The notes under the pieces were generated by a model, which searched no databases, had not been told where the DNA came from, and saw only the letters and a program-made list of their open reading frames with translations. Source: JAFAHD01 sp035654355 (GTDB lineage Bacteria; Vulcanimicrobiota; Vulcanimicrobiia; Eremiobacterales; Eremiobacteraceae). From it: a stretch of 64,000 nucleotides of DNA. Below are positions 34,255 to 44,600 of this stretch, in pieces. Where the stretch lies: NCBI GenBank assembly GCA_035654355.1, contig DASRXC010000092.1, positions 1 to 64,000 of the forward strand, in the 5' to 3' direction. The first letter of the stretch is position 1, and each line of letters starts with the position of its first letter. Position numbers and translations under genes: made by a program.

Positions 34255-35424
34255 ATGGAATTCGCGACCAAGGCGATCCACGTCGGTCAGGATGCCGATC
34301 CGACGACCGGCGCAACGATCGTGCCGATCTATCAGACGACGACGTACACGCAAGCTGCGCCTGGACAGCATAAGGGCTTTGATTACTCGCGCACGGTCAA
34401 CCCAACGCGCGTCGCGCTCGAACGCTGTTTGGCGTCGCTTGAGGACGCGCGCTTCGGGTTGTGTTTCGCGAGCGGCATGGCGGCGACATCGGCGGTGATG
34501 AATCTGCTGTCCGCCGGCGACCACGTCGTCGTGAATGAGGACTTATACGGTGGCACCTTCCGGTTGTTCGACAAGGTGTTGACGCGCTATGGCATCTCCT
34601 TCACGTACGTCGATGCGACCGATCCTGCGCGCGTCGGCGCGGCGATGCAGCGAACGACGAAGATGGTTTGGCTCGAGACGCCGACCAATCCGCTGCTGCA
34701 TCTCGTCGACATCCGCGCTGTGGCCGGGCTCTGCAAATCGCGCGCTGCGCTGCTCGCGGTTGACAACACCTTTGCGACGCCTTATTTGCAGAATCCGCTG
34801 GCCTTGGGCGCAGACATCGTCGTGCACTCGACGACGAAATACATCGGCGGCCACTCGGACGCGCTGGGCGGCTTCATCGCGGTGAACAGGCCCGAACTGA
34901 ACGACGTGCTTAAGTTCCACCAGAACGCCGTCGGTGGCGTACCGGGACCTTTTGATTGCTTTTTGACGCTGCGCGGCGCGAAGACACTGGCGATTCGTAT
35001 GCGCGAGCACGAACACAACGCGCGCGCGATCGCCGCGTTCCTGGCCGGTAGGGATGACGTCGAGCGCGTCTACTATCCGGGACTGCTTTCGCATCCGCAG
35101 CACGCGCTCGCGAGCTCGCAGATGCGCGGGTTCGGCGGGATGGTCTCGTTTGTGGTGCGAGGCGCACCCGAGCGTGCACGTGCTGTCGCGGCGAACACGA
35201 AGCTTTTCTCGCTCGCGGAGAGTCTGGGCGGCGTCGAGTCGCTGATCTGTCATCCGGCGACGATGACGCACGGCTCGATTCCCAAAGATGTGCGCGACGC
35301 GCGCGGCGTCACGGATTCCTTGCTGCGCCTCTCTGTGGGAATCGAGGAGCAGCGCGATCTGATCGCGGATCTCGAAACCGCGCTCACTGCGTCGCCCGCC
35401 GGCGTGCGCGCACCGGCGCGCTAA
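34255..35424 (+). CDS. Cystathionine gamma-lyase / gamma-synthase family enzyme
   Basis: A 389-aa PLP enzyme of the Cys/Met metabolism family. Early motifs are FATKAIHVGQ and VPIYQTTTYTQ; the PLP lysine lies in VVHSTTKYIGGHSD (about residues 180-193), and the active-site GYEYSRT-type loop is FDYSRTVNPT. Together with the upstream cystathionine beta-synthase it would convert homocysteine to cysteine (reverse transsulfuration). The lyase and synthase activities cannot be told apart by eye, but the pairing with the synthase gene favours the lyase. GGGAG precedes the ATG. Confidence 0.9.
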   Translation: MEFATKAIHVGQDADPTTGATIVPIYQTTTYTQAAPGQHKGFDYSRTVNPTRVALERCLASLEDARFGLCFASGMAATSAVMNLLSAGDHVVVNEDLYGGTFRLFDKVLTRYGISFTYVDATDPARVGAAMQRTTKMVWLETPTNPLLHLVDIRAVAGLCKSRAALLAVDNTFATPYLQNPLALGADIVVHSTTKYIGGHSDALGGFIAVNRPELNDVLKFHQNAVGGVPGPFDCFLTLRGAKTLAIRMREHEHNARAIAAFLAGRDDVERVYYPGLLSHPQHALASSQMRGFGGMVSFVVRGAPERARAVAANTKLFSLAESLGGVESLICHPATMTHGSIPKDVRDARGVTDSLLRLSVGIEEQRDLIADLETALTASPAGVRAPAR

Positions 35425-35469
35425 CGCGTTTCGCCAGCAAGTGGTTGAGCGCGCAGGTTGGGGTAGCTG

Positions 35470-36294
35470 CTAGCCGCCTAACACGCGGCTGATGTCGGCC
35501 GCCTCACGCGCGACCTCTTTCGCCATTTCGGCGAGCCGATCGCGATCGACGTGGCGCGAGAACCCCGCGACCCAGATCACCGCGGCGAGCTGTCCGCCGG
35601 GTCCGAGAATCGGCGCTGCTGCCGCCCGCATACCGTCGACGTACTCGTCGATGTCGATGGCCGCACCCTCGACCGCAGCCGTATTGACCGCCGCCATGAA
35701 TTGCACGGGATCGCGGATCGTGTTCGCAGTGAACGCCGGCAAGCGGCCCTCGCGCGCGAACTCAGCACGGCGCTCCTGGTCCCACGCTGAGACGATCGCC
35801 TTGCCAACGGCACCCGCGAGCAAGGGGATCGCCGACCCGATGGGCGCCGAGATGGACATTGTCGGCCGGCCATGGATGAGATCGAGGATTGTGACGTGAT
35901 CCTCGGCGGGCACGCCAAGGAAGCTGGTCTGCTCGGTCGCCGCCGCTAGCCTTTCGAGCGCCGGCCTGGCGACATTGCGCAAATCGCGCTGGCCGGCCGA
36001 ACGCGAAGCCAGTGCGAACAATCCCGGAGCAAGGCGGTAGCGTTTCGAGGCGCTCGGCGACTCGATGATGCCAAGGCTTTCGAGGGTCGTGACGAGACCG
36101 TGCACCGTGCTCTTGCCCAGGCCTAATATCCGCGAAAGCTGCGAAACTCCGAGGGGCTCGGGCGAGTCGCCCAGCGCGGCGAGCAGTCGGAACGCCTTGT
36201 CGACCGCTGGTACTAACGTTTGGCGAGGCTGATCCGGGGCGAGCTCCACGACGACGTTCAAGGGGCTAGCCTCGCCGTTCTCTGGCTTGAACAC
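35470..36294 (-). CDS. IclR-family transcription regulator
   Basis: A 274-aa regulator. The N-terminal winged helix (about residues 28-90) shows AVDKAFRLLAAL and the helix-turn-helix LGVSQLSRILGLGKSTVHGLVTTLESLG. The C-terminal ligand domain (about 105-270) has the family segment SISAPIGSAIPLLAGAVGKAI. GTG at 36294 with TAAGGAAT upstream on the minus strand. It is divergent from the TldD gene, with an intergenic 21-bp inverted repeat, so it may regulate that pair, itself, or both. The ligand is unknown; IclR members usually sense small organic acids. Confidence 0.9.
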   Translation of the reverse strand: MFKPENGEASPLNVVVELAPDQPRQTLVPAVDKAFRLLAALGDSPEPLGVSQLSRILGLGKSTVHGLVTTLESLGIIESPSASKRYRLAPGLFALASRSAGQRDLRNVARPALERLAAATEQTSFLGVPAEDHVTILDLIHGRPTMSISAPIGSAIPLLAGAVGKAIVSAWDQERRAEFAREGRLPAFTANTIRDPVQFMAAVNTAAVEGAAIDIDEYVDGMRAAAAPILGPGGQLAAVIWVAGFSRHVDRDRLAEMAKEVAREAADISRVLGG

Positions 36295-36359
36295 CTATGT
36301 ATTCCTTAGTTGCCGGGGGACCGGCGGCCTGCGCGCCCGAAACGCGCCCCCCGTTGGGG

Positions 36360-36380
36360 AGACGGCGACACTCGCCGTCT
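36360..36380. promoter_or_regulatory. Perfect inverted repeat between iclR-type gene and tldD
   Basis: Arms AGACGGCGA and TCGCCGTCT (9 bp) enclose CAC. It lies 18 bases before the TldD start and 65 bases before the IclR start codon on the other strand, so it is a candidate operator or leader hairpin. No T-run follows. Confidence 0.5.
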
Positions 36381-36398
36381 TCGATATAGAGGTACCCT

Positions 36399-37853
36399 TT
36401 GGACTTCGAAAACCACGCGCAGCGCGCGCTTGATACGGCGACTGCCAAGGGCGCGCAGTACGCAGATGTGCGTTTTGGGACCACCCGAGACGAGCACGTC
36501 GAGGTCAGGAACGGGGTCGTCGCCGGGCTGAGCGACGCCGAAAGCAGCGGATTCTCGGTCCGAGCGCTTGTGGACGGGAACTGGGGCTTCGCCTCGAGCG
36601 CTTCTCTTGATGACGATGAGATCGATCGGGTCGCGGCCTTGGCGGTCGATATCGCAAACGCCAGCCGAGCCGTGCAAACGCACCGAATCGAGTTGCTCCC
36701 GGCGGGCAAATTTATCGACAGTTATCAGACGCCGACGCAGATCGATCCGTCGACCGTGTCTACGAGCTCTCGCGTCGAGTACTTGCTCAACGTCGACAAG
36801 GAGATGCGTGCGGTTCAAGGCGTCACTGTTTCGCGTTCTTGGATCGACGTGTGGCATACCGATAAGCTGTACGCCAGCACCGAAGGCAGCCGCATCAAGC
36901 AGAGCCTCGTGCAATGCGGAAGCGCACTGACGGCGCTCGCGGTCGGCGACGGCGACGTGCAAGACCGCCAGTATCCCGGCACCGCCGGCTTGTATCAGAC
37001 CGGCGGGTATGAAGTAATCAACGACGCCAAACTGCTCGAGAACGCGCGGCGCGCGGGTGAAGAGGCTGTCGCCCTGCTCACCGCCGATCAAAGCCCGAGC
37101 GGCACCAAAGATATCGTGCTTTCGGGCGATCAGGTGTCGCTGCAGATCCACGAATCGATCGGCCACGCGCTCGAGCTCGACCGCGTGCTCGGATGGGAAG
37201 CAAATTTCTCAGGGCTGTCGTTCGCAACGCTCGATAAGCTGAACACCTTTCGTTACGGCAGCGACATCGTCAACGTCGTTTGCGACATGACGTGTCCGAA
37301 AGCGCTCGCGACTGAAGGCTACGACGACGAAGGCACGCCTGCGAAAAGCGTCGATCTTATCCGCAACGGCGTGCTTGTCGGCTACATGGCCGGCCGCGAC
37401 ACCGCCGCCGCGGCGAACGTCGGGTTAGCAGGCGTCGTGCGCGCCGAGTACTGGGGCCGGCTGCCGATGATCCGCATCGGCAACGTCAATCTTGTGCCCG
37501 GCAACGCCACGTCGCTTGACGAGCTCTTCGACGGCATCAAAGACGGCATCTATATGGAGAGCAACCGCTCGTGGTCGATCGACGACAAGCGGCTCAACTT
37601 CCAGTTCGGCTGCCAGATCGGTTACGAGATCAAGAACGGCAAGAAAGGCCGCCTGCTCAAGAACCCGACGTATGCCGGCATGACGCCCGAGTTCTGGGCA
37701 TCGTGCGATGCGATCGGCGACCAGTCGACCTGGGTTGCCTGGGGCACGCCGAACTGCGGCAAGGGCGAGCCCCTGCAGACCGCGCGTTCGTGCCAGGGCG
37801 CATCGCCCGTGCGTTTCCGCAATGTCAACGTCGGAGTCGGCTATGGCGGTTGA
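36399..37853 (+). CDS. TldD/PmbA-family metalloprotease, TldD-like
   Basis: A 484-aa protein of the TldD/E system, which cleaves modified peptides such as microcin B17 precursor and other exposed peptides. The zinc motif HExxxH is present as QIHESIGHALELDR (about residues 248-261), with the family glycine-rich core. Expected to work as a heterodimer with the next gene product. The TTG start at 36399 is supported by AGAGGT upstream and the conserved beginning; the second gene's ATG lies inside its last 11 bases, which points to coupled translation of equal amounts. The inverted repeat and IclR gene are upstream. Confidence 0.9.
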   Translation: MDFENHAQRALDTATAKGAQYADVRFGTTRDEHVEVRNGVVAGLSDAESSGFSVRALVDGNWGFASSASLDDDEIDRVAALAVDIANASRAVQTHRIELLPAGKFIDSYQTPTQIDPSTVSTSSRVEYLLNVDKEMRAVQGVTVSRSWIDVWHTDKLYASTEGSRIKQSLVQCGSALTALAVGDGDVQDRQYPGTAGLYQTGGYEVINDAKLLENARRAGEEAVALLTADQSPSGTKDIVLSGDQVSLQIHESIGHALELDRVLGWEANFSGLSFATLDKLNTFRYGSDIVNVVCDMTCPKALATEGYDDEGTPAKSVDLIRNGVLVGYMAGRDTAAAANVGLAGVVRAEYWGRLPMIRIGNVNLVPGNATSLDELFDGIKDGIYMESNRSWSIDDKRLNFQFGCQIGYEIKNGKKGRLLKNPTYAGMTPEFWASCDAIGDQSTWVAWGTPNCGKGEPLQTARSCQGASPVRFRNVNVGVGYGG

Positions 37854-39186
37854 CTTCGTCGTCGATCAAACCGAAGTCCAGCGCGCGCTCGATATCGCGC
37901 TTGCCGCATCGAAGGCGGACGAGACCGAAGCCCTGATGATGGGGAGCGAAAGCGCGCTCACCCGCTACACGCACAACTACATCCATGAAAGCATGGTCGA
38001 GCGCAATTGGCAGCTCTCGGTGCGCGCAGTCGTCGGTAAGCGCTCGGGAGTCGCTTCGACCAACCGACTCGACGCAGACAGCATCGCGGGGGTCGTCGCC
38101 CGTGCGCTCGAGATGGCGCGCCTTGCGCCTGAAGATCAGGACTTTCCAGGCTTACCGGGCGACGCCGGTCCGCTTCAGGACGGCGGTGACGCGTACGATG
38201 CGGCAACCGCGGAGTTACCGCCGGAAGCCCGCGCGGAGGCGGTCGCTTCAATCGTTCGCGTGATGCGGCGCAGCGAGTTGTACGCAGCCGGCTTTGTGAG
38301 CAGCCGCTCGGATACGATCGCCATCGCCAATTCAAAGGGTGTGCACCGCTTCTTCCGTTTCGCCGACAGCGCGATCAACATCAAAGCGATCGGACCGTCG
38401 TCGAGCGGTTATGCCGAGGGACATGCGCGTCGCTTTAGTGACCTGAGCCCCGAGGCGCTTGCGCAAACCGCCGCCCGCAAGGCGAACGAGGGTGCAAATC
38501 CCGAGGTCCTCGAGCCTGGCAAATACACGGTCATCCTAGAACCGCCGGCGTTTCGAGAATTTCTTGGCTACCTATCGTGGATCGCGTTCGGCGCGCAGTC
38601 GCTCGATCAAGGTTCGTCGTTCATGAGCGGCAAGATCGGACAGCCCGTGATGGGCGCGAATGTCACGATCCGTGACGACTTCGCGAACCCCAAAGGATTA
38701 GGCGTTCCGTTCGATTTCGAAGGCGTGCCGCGCCAGCGCATCGCGCTTGTCGAGCGCGGCATCGCTCGCGATGTCGCATACGACTCGTACTATGCCGCCA
38801 AGCTTAAGCACGTGAACACCGGTCATGCGCTGCCGGCGCCCAACTCATACGGCCCGCTGCCCCTCAATATCGTAGTCGATCCTGGCTCTCGGACGCTCGA
38901 AGATATGATCGCGAGCGTCGAGCGCGGCGTCCTCGTCTCGCGCACGTGGTACATCCGGCTCGTCGATCAGAAGCAGACGGTCATCACGGGCATGACTCGA
39001 GACGGCCTGTTCTTGATCCAGAACGGCCGGATCACGCGCGGTTTGAAGAACATGCGCTTCAACGAATCGATCGTCGGCGCGCTCAACCACTGCGAGCTGG
39101 CCAGCGAGCTGGTGCGCAGCGAGTCCCACGTGCTGCCGGCCGTGCGCATCGAAGACTTCAACTTCACGAGCGGCACGGAGTTCTGA
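37843..39186 (+). CDS. TldD/PmbA-family protein, PmbA/TldE-like
   Basis: The product (447 aa) is the non-catalytic partner type: it aligns to the same family but I find no HExxxH zinc motif; the equivalent region reads PPAFREFLGYLSW. In E. coli, TldD carries the zinc site and TldE/PmbA completes the substrate channel (established knowledge). ATG at 37843 overlaps the TldD gene by 11 bases with GGAG before it. No obvious small precursor-peptide gene was found near the pair, so the natural substrate is unknown. Confidence 0.88.
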   Translation: MAVDFVVDQTEVQRALDIALAASKADETEALMMGSESALTRYTHNYIHESMVERNWQLSVRAVVGKRSGVASTNRLDADSIAGVVARALEMARLAPEDQDFPGLPGDAGPLQDGGDAYDAATAELPPEARAEAVASIVRVMRRSELYAAGFVSSRSDTIAIANSKGVHRFFRFADSAINIKAIGPSSSGYAEGHARRFSDLSPEALAQTAARKANEGANPEVLEPGKYTVILEPPAFREFLGYLSWIAFGAQSLDQGSSFMSGKIGQPVMGANVTIRDDFANPKGLGVPFDFEGVPRQRIALVERGIARDVAYDSYYAAKLKHVNTGHALPAPNSYGPLPLNIVVDPGSRTLEDMIASVERGVLVSRTWYIRLVDQKQTVITGMTRDGLFLIQNGRITRGLKNMRFNESIVGALNHCELASELVRSESHVLPAVRIEDFNFTSGTEF

Positions 39187-39208
39187 AGAAGAACTCCGTT
39201 CGGCGACG

Positions 39209-39712
39209 CTAGCTCGGCGATACGCTCGGCTCGGGCATCGGGCGGCGCGGCTCGTTCGGCAACGGGATGACGCGCTTGCCGATCCCAAGTTCCACAACAA
39301 CCGCTTGGATGCTCGAATAGAGCGCGGTGGCGTGCGCATCGGCGACGCATTGCAGGTCAGGCGAGCGCTGGTGCTCCCAATACGCGAACGTCGAGGTGCC
39401 GAACGACGCGCTCTTCATGCAGTGCGCAGATTGCAGCTGCGAAAGCGGCATCGCCGCTTTCAGATCGGCGAACAGCGCGTCGGTGCTCTCTTTCGAGAGC
39501 TGCGCGCTTTGTCGAGTCGAGCCCATCACCCATTGCGCTGAACCATCGCGTGCGATGACGATGCGATAGCCAAGCGAATTCGTCGATCCAGTGTTGAGGA
39601 TGACGGCGGCATGATGCGGCACCGGAAGATACGGTACGGGTGCCGATGCTGCGGATGCAGTTGCCAGACAGAGAAACACCAGCGCTGCGCCGCCTGCGAC
39701 GCGGTTGATCAT
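39209..39712 (-). CDS. Exported protein of unknown function
   Basis: A 167-aa protein with a signal peptide (about residues 1-22: hydrophobic core then ASAASA). The mature part is about 145 aa and starts with VPYLPVPHHAAVILNTGSTNSLGY. It contains two Cys that could form a disulfide (HCMK and LQC) and a Pro/Arg-rich tail. ATG at 39712 is preferred because GGAAGG stands nine bases before it and the signal peptide begins there. It converges on the PmbA gene, with a 22-base gap. No family recognised. Confidence 0.6.
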   Translation of the reverse strand: MINRVAGGAALVFLCLATASAASAPVPYLPVPHHAAVILNTGSTNSLGYRIVIARDGSAQWVMGSTRQSAQLSKESTDALFADLKAAMPLSQLQSAHCMKSASFGTSTFAYWEHQRSPDLQCVADAHATALYSSIQAVVVELGIGKRVIPLPNEPRRPMPEPSVSPS

Positions 39713-39808
39713 TGTGCGCAAACCTTCCATGTCATAGACAACGTGATGTGCCGTCACAGCGTTGCTGGCAGGCGTTAAAGACCGATGAGCGAAATCATGC
39801 CGGCCCGA

Positions 39809-39892
39809 GCCGAAGTGGCGAAACTGGCAGACGCGCAAGTTTCAGGTACTTGTGTCCGCAAGGACGTGCAGGTTCAAGTCCTGTCTTCGGCA
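39809..39892 (+). tRNA. tRNA-Leu (anticodon CAG)
   Basis: Acceptor arms GCCGAAG and CTTCGGC pair fully, with discriminator A. The anticodon stem CAAGT / ACTTG holds the loop TTCAGGT, anticodon CAG at 39843-39845. A long variable arm (TGTCCGCAAGGAC region) marks a class II leucine tRNA, and the T-loop reads GGTTCAAGTCC. CCA is not encoded. The glutamate dehydrogenase gene starts 28 bases later. Confidence 0.97.
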
Positions 39893-39919
39893 TTGCACGT
39901 CGTTTTACGAGGGGAACGC

Positions 39920-41197
39920 ATGTCGTCTATGATCGACCGCTCGGCGGTTCAGTCGCAGCAAAACGTCTGGCAGATGGCACAACGCCAGCTCGACGAGGTT
40001 GCGCAGCTTATCGGCCTGGATGAGAACATCCACGCCTTCCTGCGCGAGCCTAAGCGCACTTTATCCGTCTCGGTGCCGGTCGGCATGGACAACGGCAAGC
40101 TCAAAGTTTTCGAGGGCTACCGCGTGCAGCATAACCTATCGCGCGGTCCCGGCAAGGGCGGCATCCGCTTCCATCCAGACGTCACGCTCGATGAAGTCAA
40201 AGCGTTGGCGATGTGGATGACCTGGAAGTGCGCGCTCGCGAACATCCCATTCGGCGGCGCCAAGGGCGGGGTTATCTGCGATCCCAAGGCGATGTCGCTC
40301 AAAGAGCTGGAAAATCTGACCCGCCGCTTCACCAGTGAGATCTCGATCATCATCGGTCCCGAAAAAGACATCCCTGCCCCCGATGTTTACACGACTCCGC
40401 AGATCATGGCCTGGATCATGGACACGTACTCCATGCAAAAGGGCTATTCGATTCCGGGCGTCGTCACGGGCAAACCGGTCGCGATCGGCGGCTCGCTCGG
40501 CCGCGATAAAGCGACCGCGCGGGGCTGCCTGTACGTGACAAACGAAGCGCTGAAGGAGCTCGGCATCGAGCGCAAGGGTGCGCGCGTCGCGATCCAGGGT
40601 TTCGGCAACGCCGGTTTGCACGCAGCCGAGCTGATGGCGGCCGACGGCTATCTCATCGTCGCGGTGTCCGACAGCCACGGCGGCGTCGTGAATCCTAAAG
40701 GTTTGGACGTCGCGGGGCTCACCGCGTTCAAGCAAGAGACGGGAACCGTCGCCGGCTTCTCAGGCGGCGACCGCATCAGCAATAAGGATCTGCTCGAATA
40801 CGAATGCGACGTGCTCGTCCCTGCGGCTCTCGAAAAGGTGATCACGCGCGAGAACGCTTCGCGCATCAAGGCCAAGGTCATCGCCGAGGCCGCCAACGGT
40901 CCGACGCTGCCCGAAGCCGATCACGTGCTGCACGACCGCGGCATCATGGTGCTGCCCGATATCTTGGCCAACGCAGGCGGTGTGAGCGTTTCGTACTTCG
41001 AGTGGGTGCAAGACCTGCAAGAGAACTTCTGGGAAGAGGACGAGGTCAACGAGCGGCTGCGCCGCAAGATGGTGCGCGCGTTCCGCGAGACGCTCGAACA
41101 GGCGCGCAAGTATAAGACCGACATGCGCAACGGCGCGTACGTGGTGGCCGTCGGACGGGTCGCCGAAGCGACGAAGCTGCGCGGCGTTTACCCCTAG
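39920..41197 (+). CDS. Glutamate dehydrogenase (Glu/Leu/Phe/Val family)
   Basis: A 425-aa hexameric-type dehydrogenase that interconverts glutamate and 2-oxoglutarate plus ammonium. The catalytic domain has GPGKGGIRFHP and PFGGAKGGV with the conserved lysines (about residues 73-115), and the Rossmann domain has GFGNAGLHAAELM (about 217-229). Cofactor choice (NAD or NADP) is not safe to read. ATG at 39920, with GAGGGGAA upstream; the longer frame is rejected because it runs through tRNA-Leu. The tRNA and this gene may share a promoter. Confidence 0.94.
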   Translation: MSSMIDRSAVQSQQNVWQMAQRQLDEVAQLIGLDENIHAFLREPKRTLSVSVPVGMDNGKLKVFEGYRVQHNLSRGPGKGGIRFHPDVTLDEVKALAMWMTWKCALANIPFGGAKGGVICDPKAMSLKELENLTRRFTSEISIIIGPEKDIPAPDVYTTPQIMAWIMDTYSMQKGYSIPGVVTGKPVAIGGSLGRDKATARGCLYVTNEALKELGIERKGARVAIQGFGNAGLHAAELMAADGYLIVAVSDSHGGVVNPKGLDVAGLTAFKQETGTVAGFSGGDRISNKDLLEYECDVLVPAALEKVITRENASRIKAKVIAEAANGPTLPEADHVLHDRGIMVLPDILANAGGVSVSYFEWVQDLQENFWEEDEVNERLRRKMVRAFRETLEQARKYKTDMRNGAYVVAVGRVAEATKLRGVYP

Positions 41198-41223
41198 ACA
41201 CACGACTCAAGTAGGCGGCGCGC

Positions 41224-41691
41224 GTGGCTACGATAGATGTCCGTCTAGCGCAGTCCGAAGAGGACATCAGCGCGGTCGCGCCGTTGTTCGACGCGTATCG
41301 CATCTTTTACAAAGCGCCCTCGGACCCGGATGGTGCGCACGCGTTTCTCCTTGCGCGCTGGCGCGGGCGTGAGTCGGTGATTTTCATCGCGTTCGAAGAG
41401 GACCGCCCGGTCGGGTTCGTTCAGCTTTATCCGATCTTTAGCTCCGTTTCGATGACGCCGTTGTGGTTGCTCAACGACCTGTACGTCCATCCAGGAACGC
41501 GTCGCAGCGGCGTCGGCCGGGCGCTCATGCGCCGCGCAGAAGAACATGCGCGGGCGACCGGCGCCGGCGGTCTCACGCTCTCGACCGCGACCGACAACAA
41601 AACCGCGCAGTCGCTGTACGAATCAGAAGGCTACGAGCGCGACCGTGAGTTCTACGTGTACAACAGGCATCTCGAGAACGAGCAGGCGTAA
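41224..41691 (+). CDS. GNAT-family N-acetyltransferase
   Basis: A 155-aa single GNAT domain. The acetyl-CoA-binding motif A is visible as LNDLYVHPGTRRSGVGRALMRRAEEHA (about residues 80-106, with R/Q-x-x-G-x-G/A as RRSGVG), and motif B with the Y/E-S-E-G-Y-E turn is near the end (LYESEGYERD). The substrate (amine, peptide N-terminus or antibiotic) cannot be told. GTG at 41224. It converges on the RND pump gene with an 8-base gap. Confidence 0.85.
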   Translation: MATIDVRLAQSEEDISAVAPLFDAYRIFYKAPSDPDGAHAFLLARWRGRESVIFIAFEEDRPVGFVQLYPIFSSVSMTPLWLLNDLYVHPGTRRSGVGRALMRRAEEHARATGAGGLTLSTATDNKTAQSLYESEGYERDREFYVYNRHLENEQA

Positions 41692-41699
41692 AACTCGGC

Positions 41700-44600
41700 C
41701 TAGATCGGGGATGGAGCGGGCGGCTCTTGCGCGAGGTCGCTCGTCGATGACGGGATGACGGGCGGTCGCCGGCGCGAGCGGAAGTCGCCGCCGAACCGGC
41801 GCGCGGTCCACAAATACAGCGTCGGCACGACGAGAAGCGATAGGAATGTCGAGGCGACTAAGCCGCCGATCACCACGGTCGCCAGCGGCGCTTGGGTCGA
41901 GCTGCCCGCTTCGATACCGATCGCGAGCGGCAACATGCCGCCGATGGTCGCGAATGTCGTCATCAGGATGGGCCGTAGCCGGATAGGCCCGGCTCGCAGC
42001 AGCGCGTCGCGGGCGTCCACGCCCTCCTCGCGCAGCTGCTTGGTGAATTCGATCACGAGAATCGCATTCTTCACGGCGATGCCGACCAGCATCAAAGAGC
42101 CGATAAACGCTGGAAGCCCAAAGGCGCGATGCGTCAGCAGCAGGGAGGCGACAATGCCGACGAGCGACAGCGGCACCGACACCATGATCACGAGCGGATC
42201 GAGATACGATTCGAACTGTGCGGCCAACAACATGTAGATCAGCACGACTGCAAGTCCGATAGCAAGCCACATCGCGTTGAAGCTCGTCTCGCCACGCTGG
42301 ATCTCGGGCCCGTACTCCCAGCGATATCCCTGCGGCAAAGGGTAAGAGCGCATGACCTTGCCGGCATCGGCGATGATCGGCCCAAGCGGCCGGTCGCTGA
42401 TCGGCGCACCGATCTCGATGCGCCGTTGTCTGTCTTCGCGGCTGATGCCGGTTGGCCCGTAACCCGCAGTCAGAGTGGCCACGTTGGCGAGTGTTCCGAA
42501 GGCCGGCAAACCGTTTGTTGTCTGCGGCGTGAATTGCATGCCTTGGAGAGCGGAGAACGACCGGCGCTGCGATGGCGCGAGTTCGACGATTATCGGGTAT
42601 TGGATGCCATTGATCTGGTAATAAGACGCGATCGTACCGTTGGTCGCCGTGCTGAGTAACTGCGCGAGATCCCCGGTGCCTAGTCCCGACATCATGAGAC
42701 GCGTACGGTCGATCGAAACGTTGATCTCCGGCTGAGAGTTGTTCACGTTCTTGTCAGGATCGCCGACGCCAGGGATCTGCGCGATCGCGGCCATCACGCC
42801 ATCCGCGATGGTCTGCAGCCGGTTGATGTCCGGCCCGAAGATCTCAAGTTCGAGTGCCGTCTGATGCTGCGATATTTGACGTTGGACGATGTCAATAGTC
42901 TGCCCGCGCGCGATCGTGCCGATCATTGCGAGCCGCACGTCAGCGTGTTGCTGCGGCGAGAGATATTGCGCCGTACGTCCCTCCCCTCGGTTGAGGAGCG
43001 CGCGCCACTCGCGGACGAACGCCGATGCCTGGGGGCCGGTCGTTCCCGGCCGCAGCGCGACCTGAACGCTTGCTCGATTCGTGATCGACCGCGTATTGTT
43101 GCCGCTTCCAGTCTCGCCGACGATCGCGGCAACCGCGACCACGCGTGGATCTTGGCGGAGTGCGCTTTCGACTGATCGCGAGATGTGATCCATGTTCGCC
43201 AGCGCGATTCCGTTGGGCGCTTGCAGATCGAACTGGACGAAGCGCGAATCCGATGGTGGGAAAATTTCGCTGGGAACCACGCCGAGCGCGAGCGCGCCGA
43301 CGGTGACCGCCAGCACCGCGACGCCGGCGCCAAGAATCAGTCCGGGACGATCGACGCAGTACGCGAGCGCTCGCCGGTACGCGTCTTCGAACCGGCGATA
43401 CGCGCTTTCAAAGCGTCCTGCAAATCCGGTGGTTTCCTGCGCCCGAGCGGCTTCGCTCACATCAACGCCTTGGCGGCGCAGCATTTCGGTCGACAGCGCA
43501 GGCACGGTGGTGACCGCGACGATCAGCGAGATCGCGACCGCGCTCATGACGACAAGCGCGAACGGGCCAAAGATGAGGCCTTGCTGACCCGGTACCATGA
43601 GGAGCGGAAAGAATACCGTGACGACCGTGATCGTCGACGCGACGACCGCTCCGATGATCTGCGAAGTCGCTCCTTCCGCCGCATCTTTGGGCGACATACC
43701 GGTGCGCAGGAAGCGCGAGATGTTCTCGATTACGACGACGGCGTCGTCGACGATTAACCCGACCGCAAGCGTCAGGCCTCCCAGCGTCATGACATTGACG
43801 GTTTGGTGCGTGGCGTACATGACGAACAGCGTCCCCAGGATCGAGATCGGCAGGGACACCGCCGCGATGATCGTCGCACGCCAAGAATGCAAGAAGATCA
43901 GGATGATCAGCACCGCGAGGATGGCGCCGTAAATCGCGGTGTGGCGCAGCGACGTCAGCGCGGTGAGGATGAACTCGCGCTGGTCGAGCAGCGTTGAGAA
44001 ATGCATGCTCGGATAGCGATCCTGGATCTCGACGACCTTCGCGTCAAGGCCCTGCGCGACCGCGACGATGTTGGCGTCAGGTTGCGCCGTGATCGTCAGC
44101 GCCACTGATGGGCTGCCATTGACGCGCGCGAAGATGCGCTGTTCTTGGATCGAGTCGGTGACACGAGCGACGTCGCGTAGCTGGATGGGCATGCCGCCCG
44201 ACACTGCGACGATCGTATTTGCGATCTGATCGGGTGCGGCATAGAGCGCGTTCGTCCGTATGCCGTATTCGGTTGGCCCGATCTTGATGACGCCGGCAGG
44301 AAGGTCGACGTTCTCGTTCTTGATGCGGTTGAGCAACGCGTCGATCGGTAGGCCGAGCGCCGCCAGGCGATGCTCGTCCGGTTCGATCATCACCGCGCGT
44401 TGCGTGATTCCATCAACGCCGACGCTGCCGACGCCTTGCACGGATGCGAGCTCGTCGGAGAGCTGATTGACGATGATGTCGGAAAGATCGCGCGAGGTCC
44501 GAGTCGGATCGGCGACGTGAAGCACGAGAACCGGCGTCGCATTCGGATCTGCCTTGATGATCTGCGGTTCTTGCAAAAGCGGATCGTTCGGCAGGGTCGC

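Noticed and set aside
39785..39919. Upstream extension of the glutamate dehydrogenase frame
   Set aside because: It would translate tRNA-Leu; the ATG at 39920 has a strong ribosome site and fits the family length.
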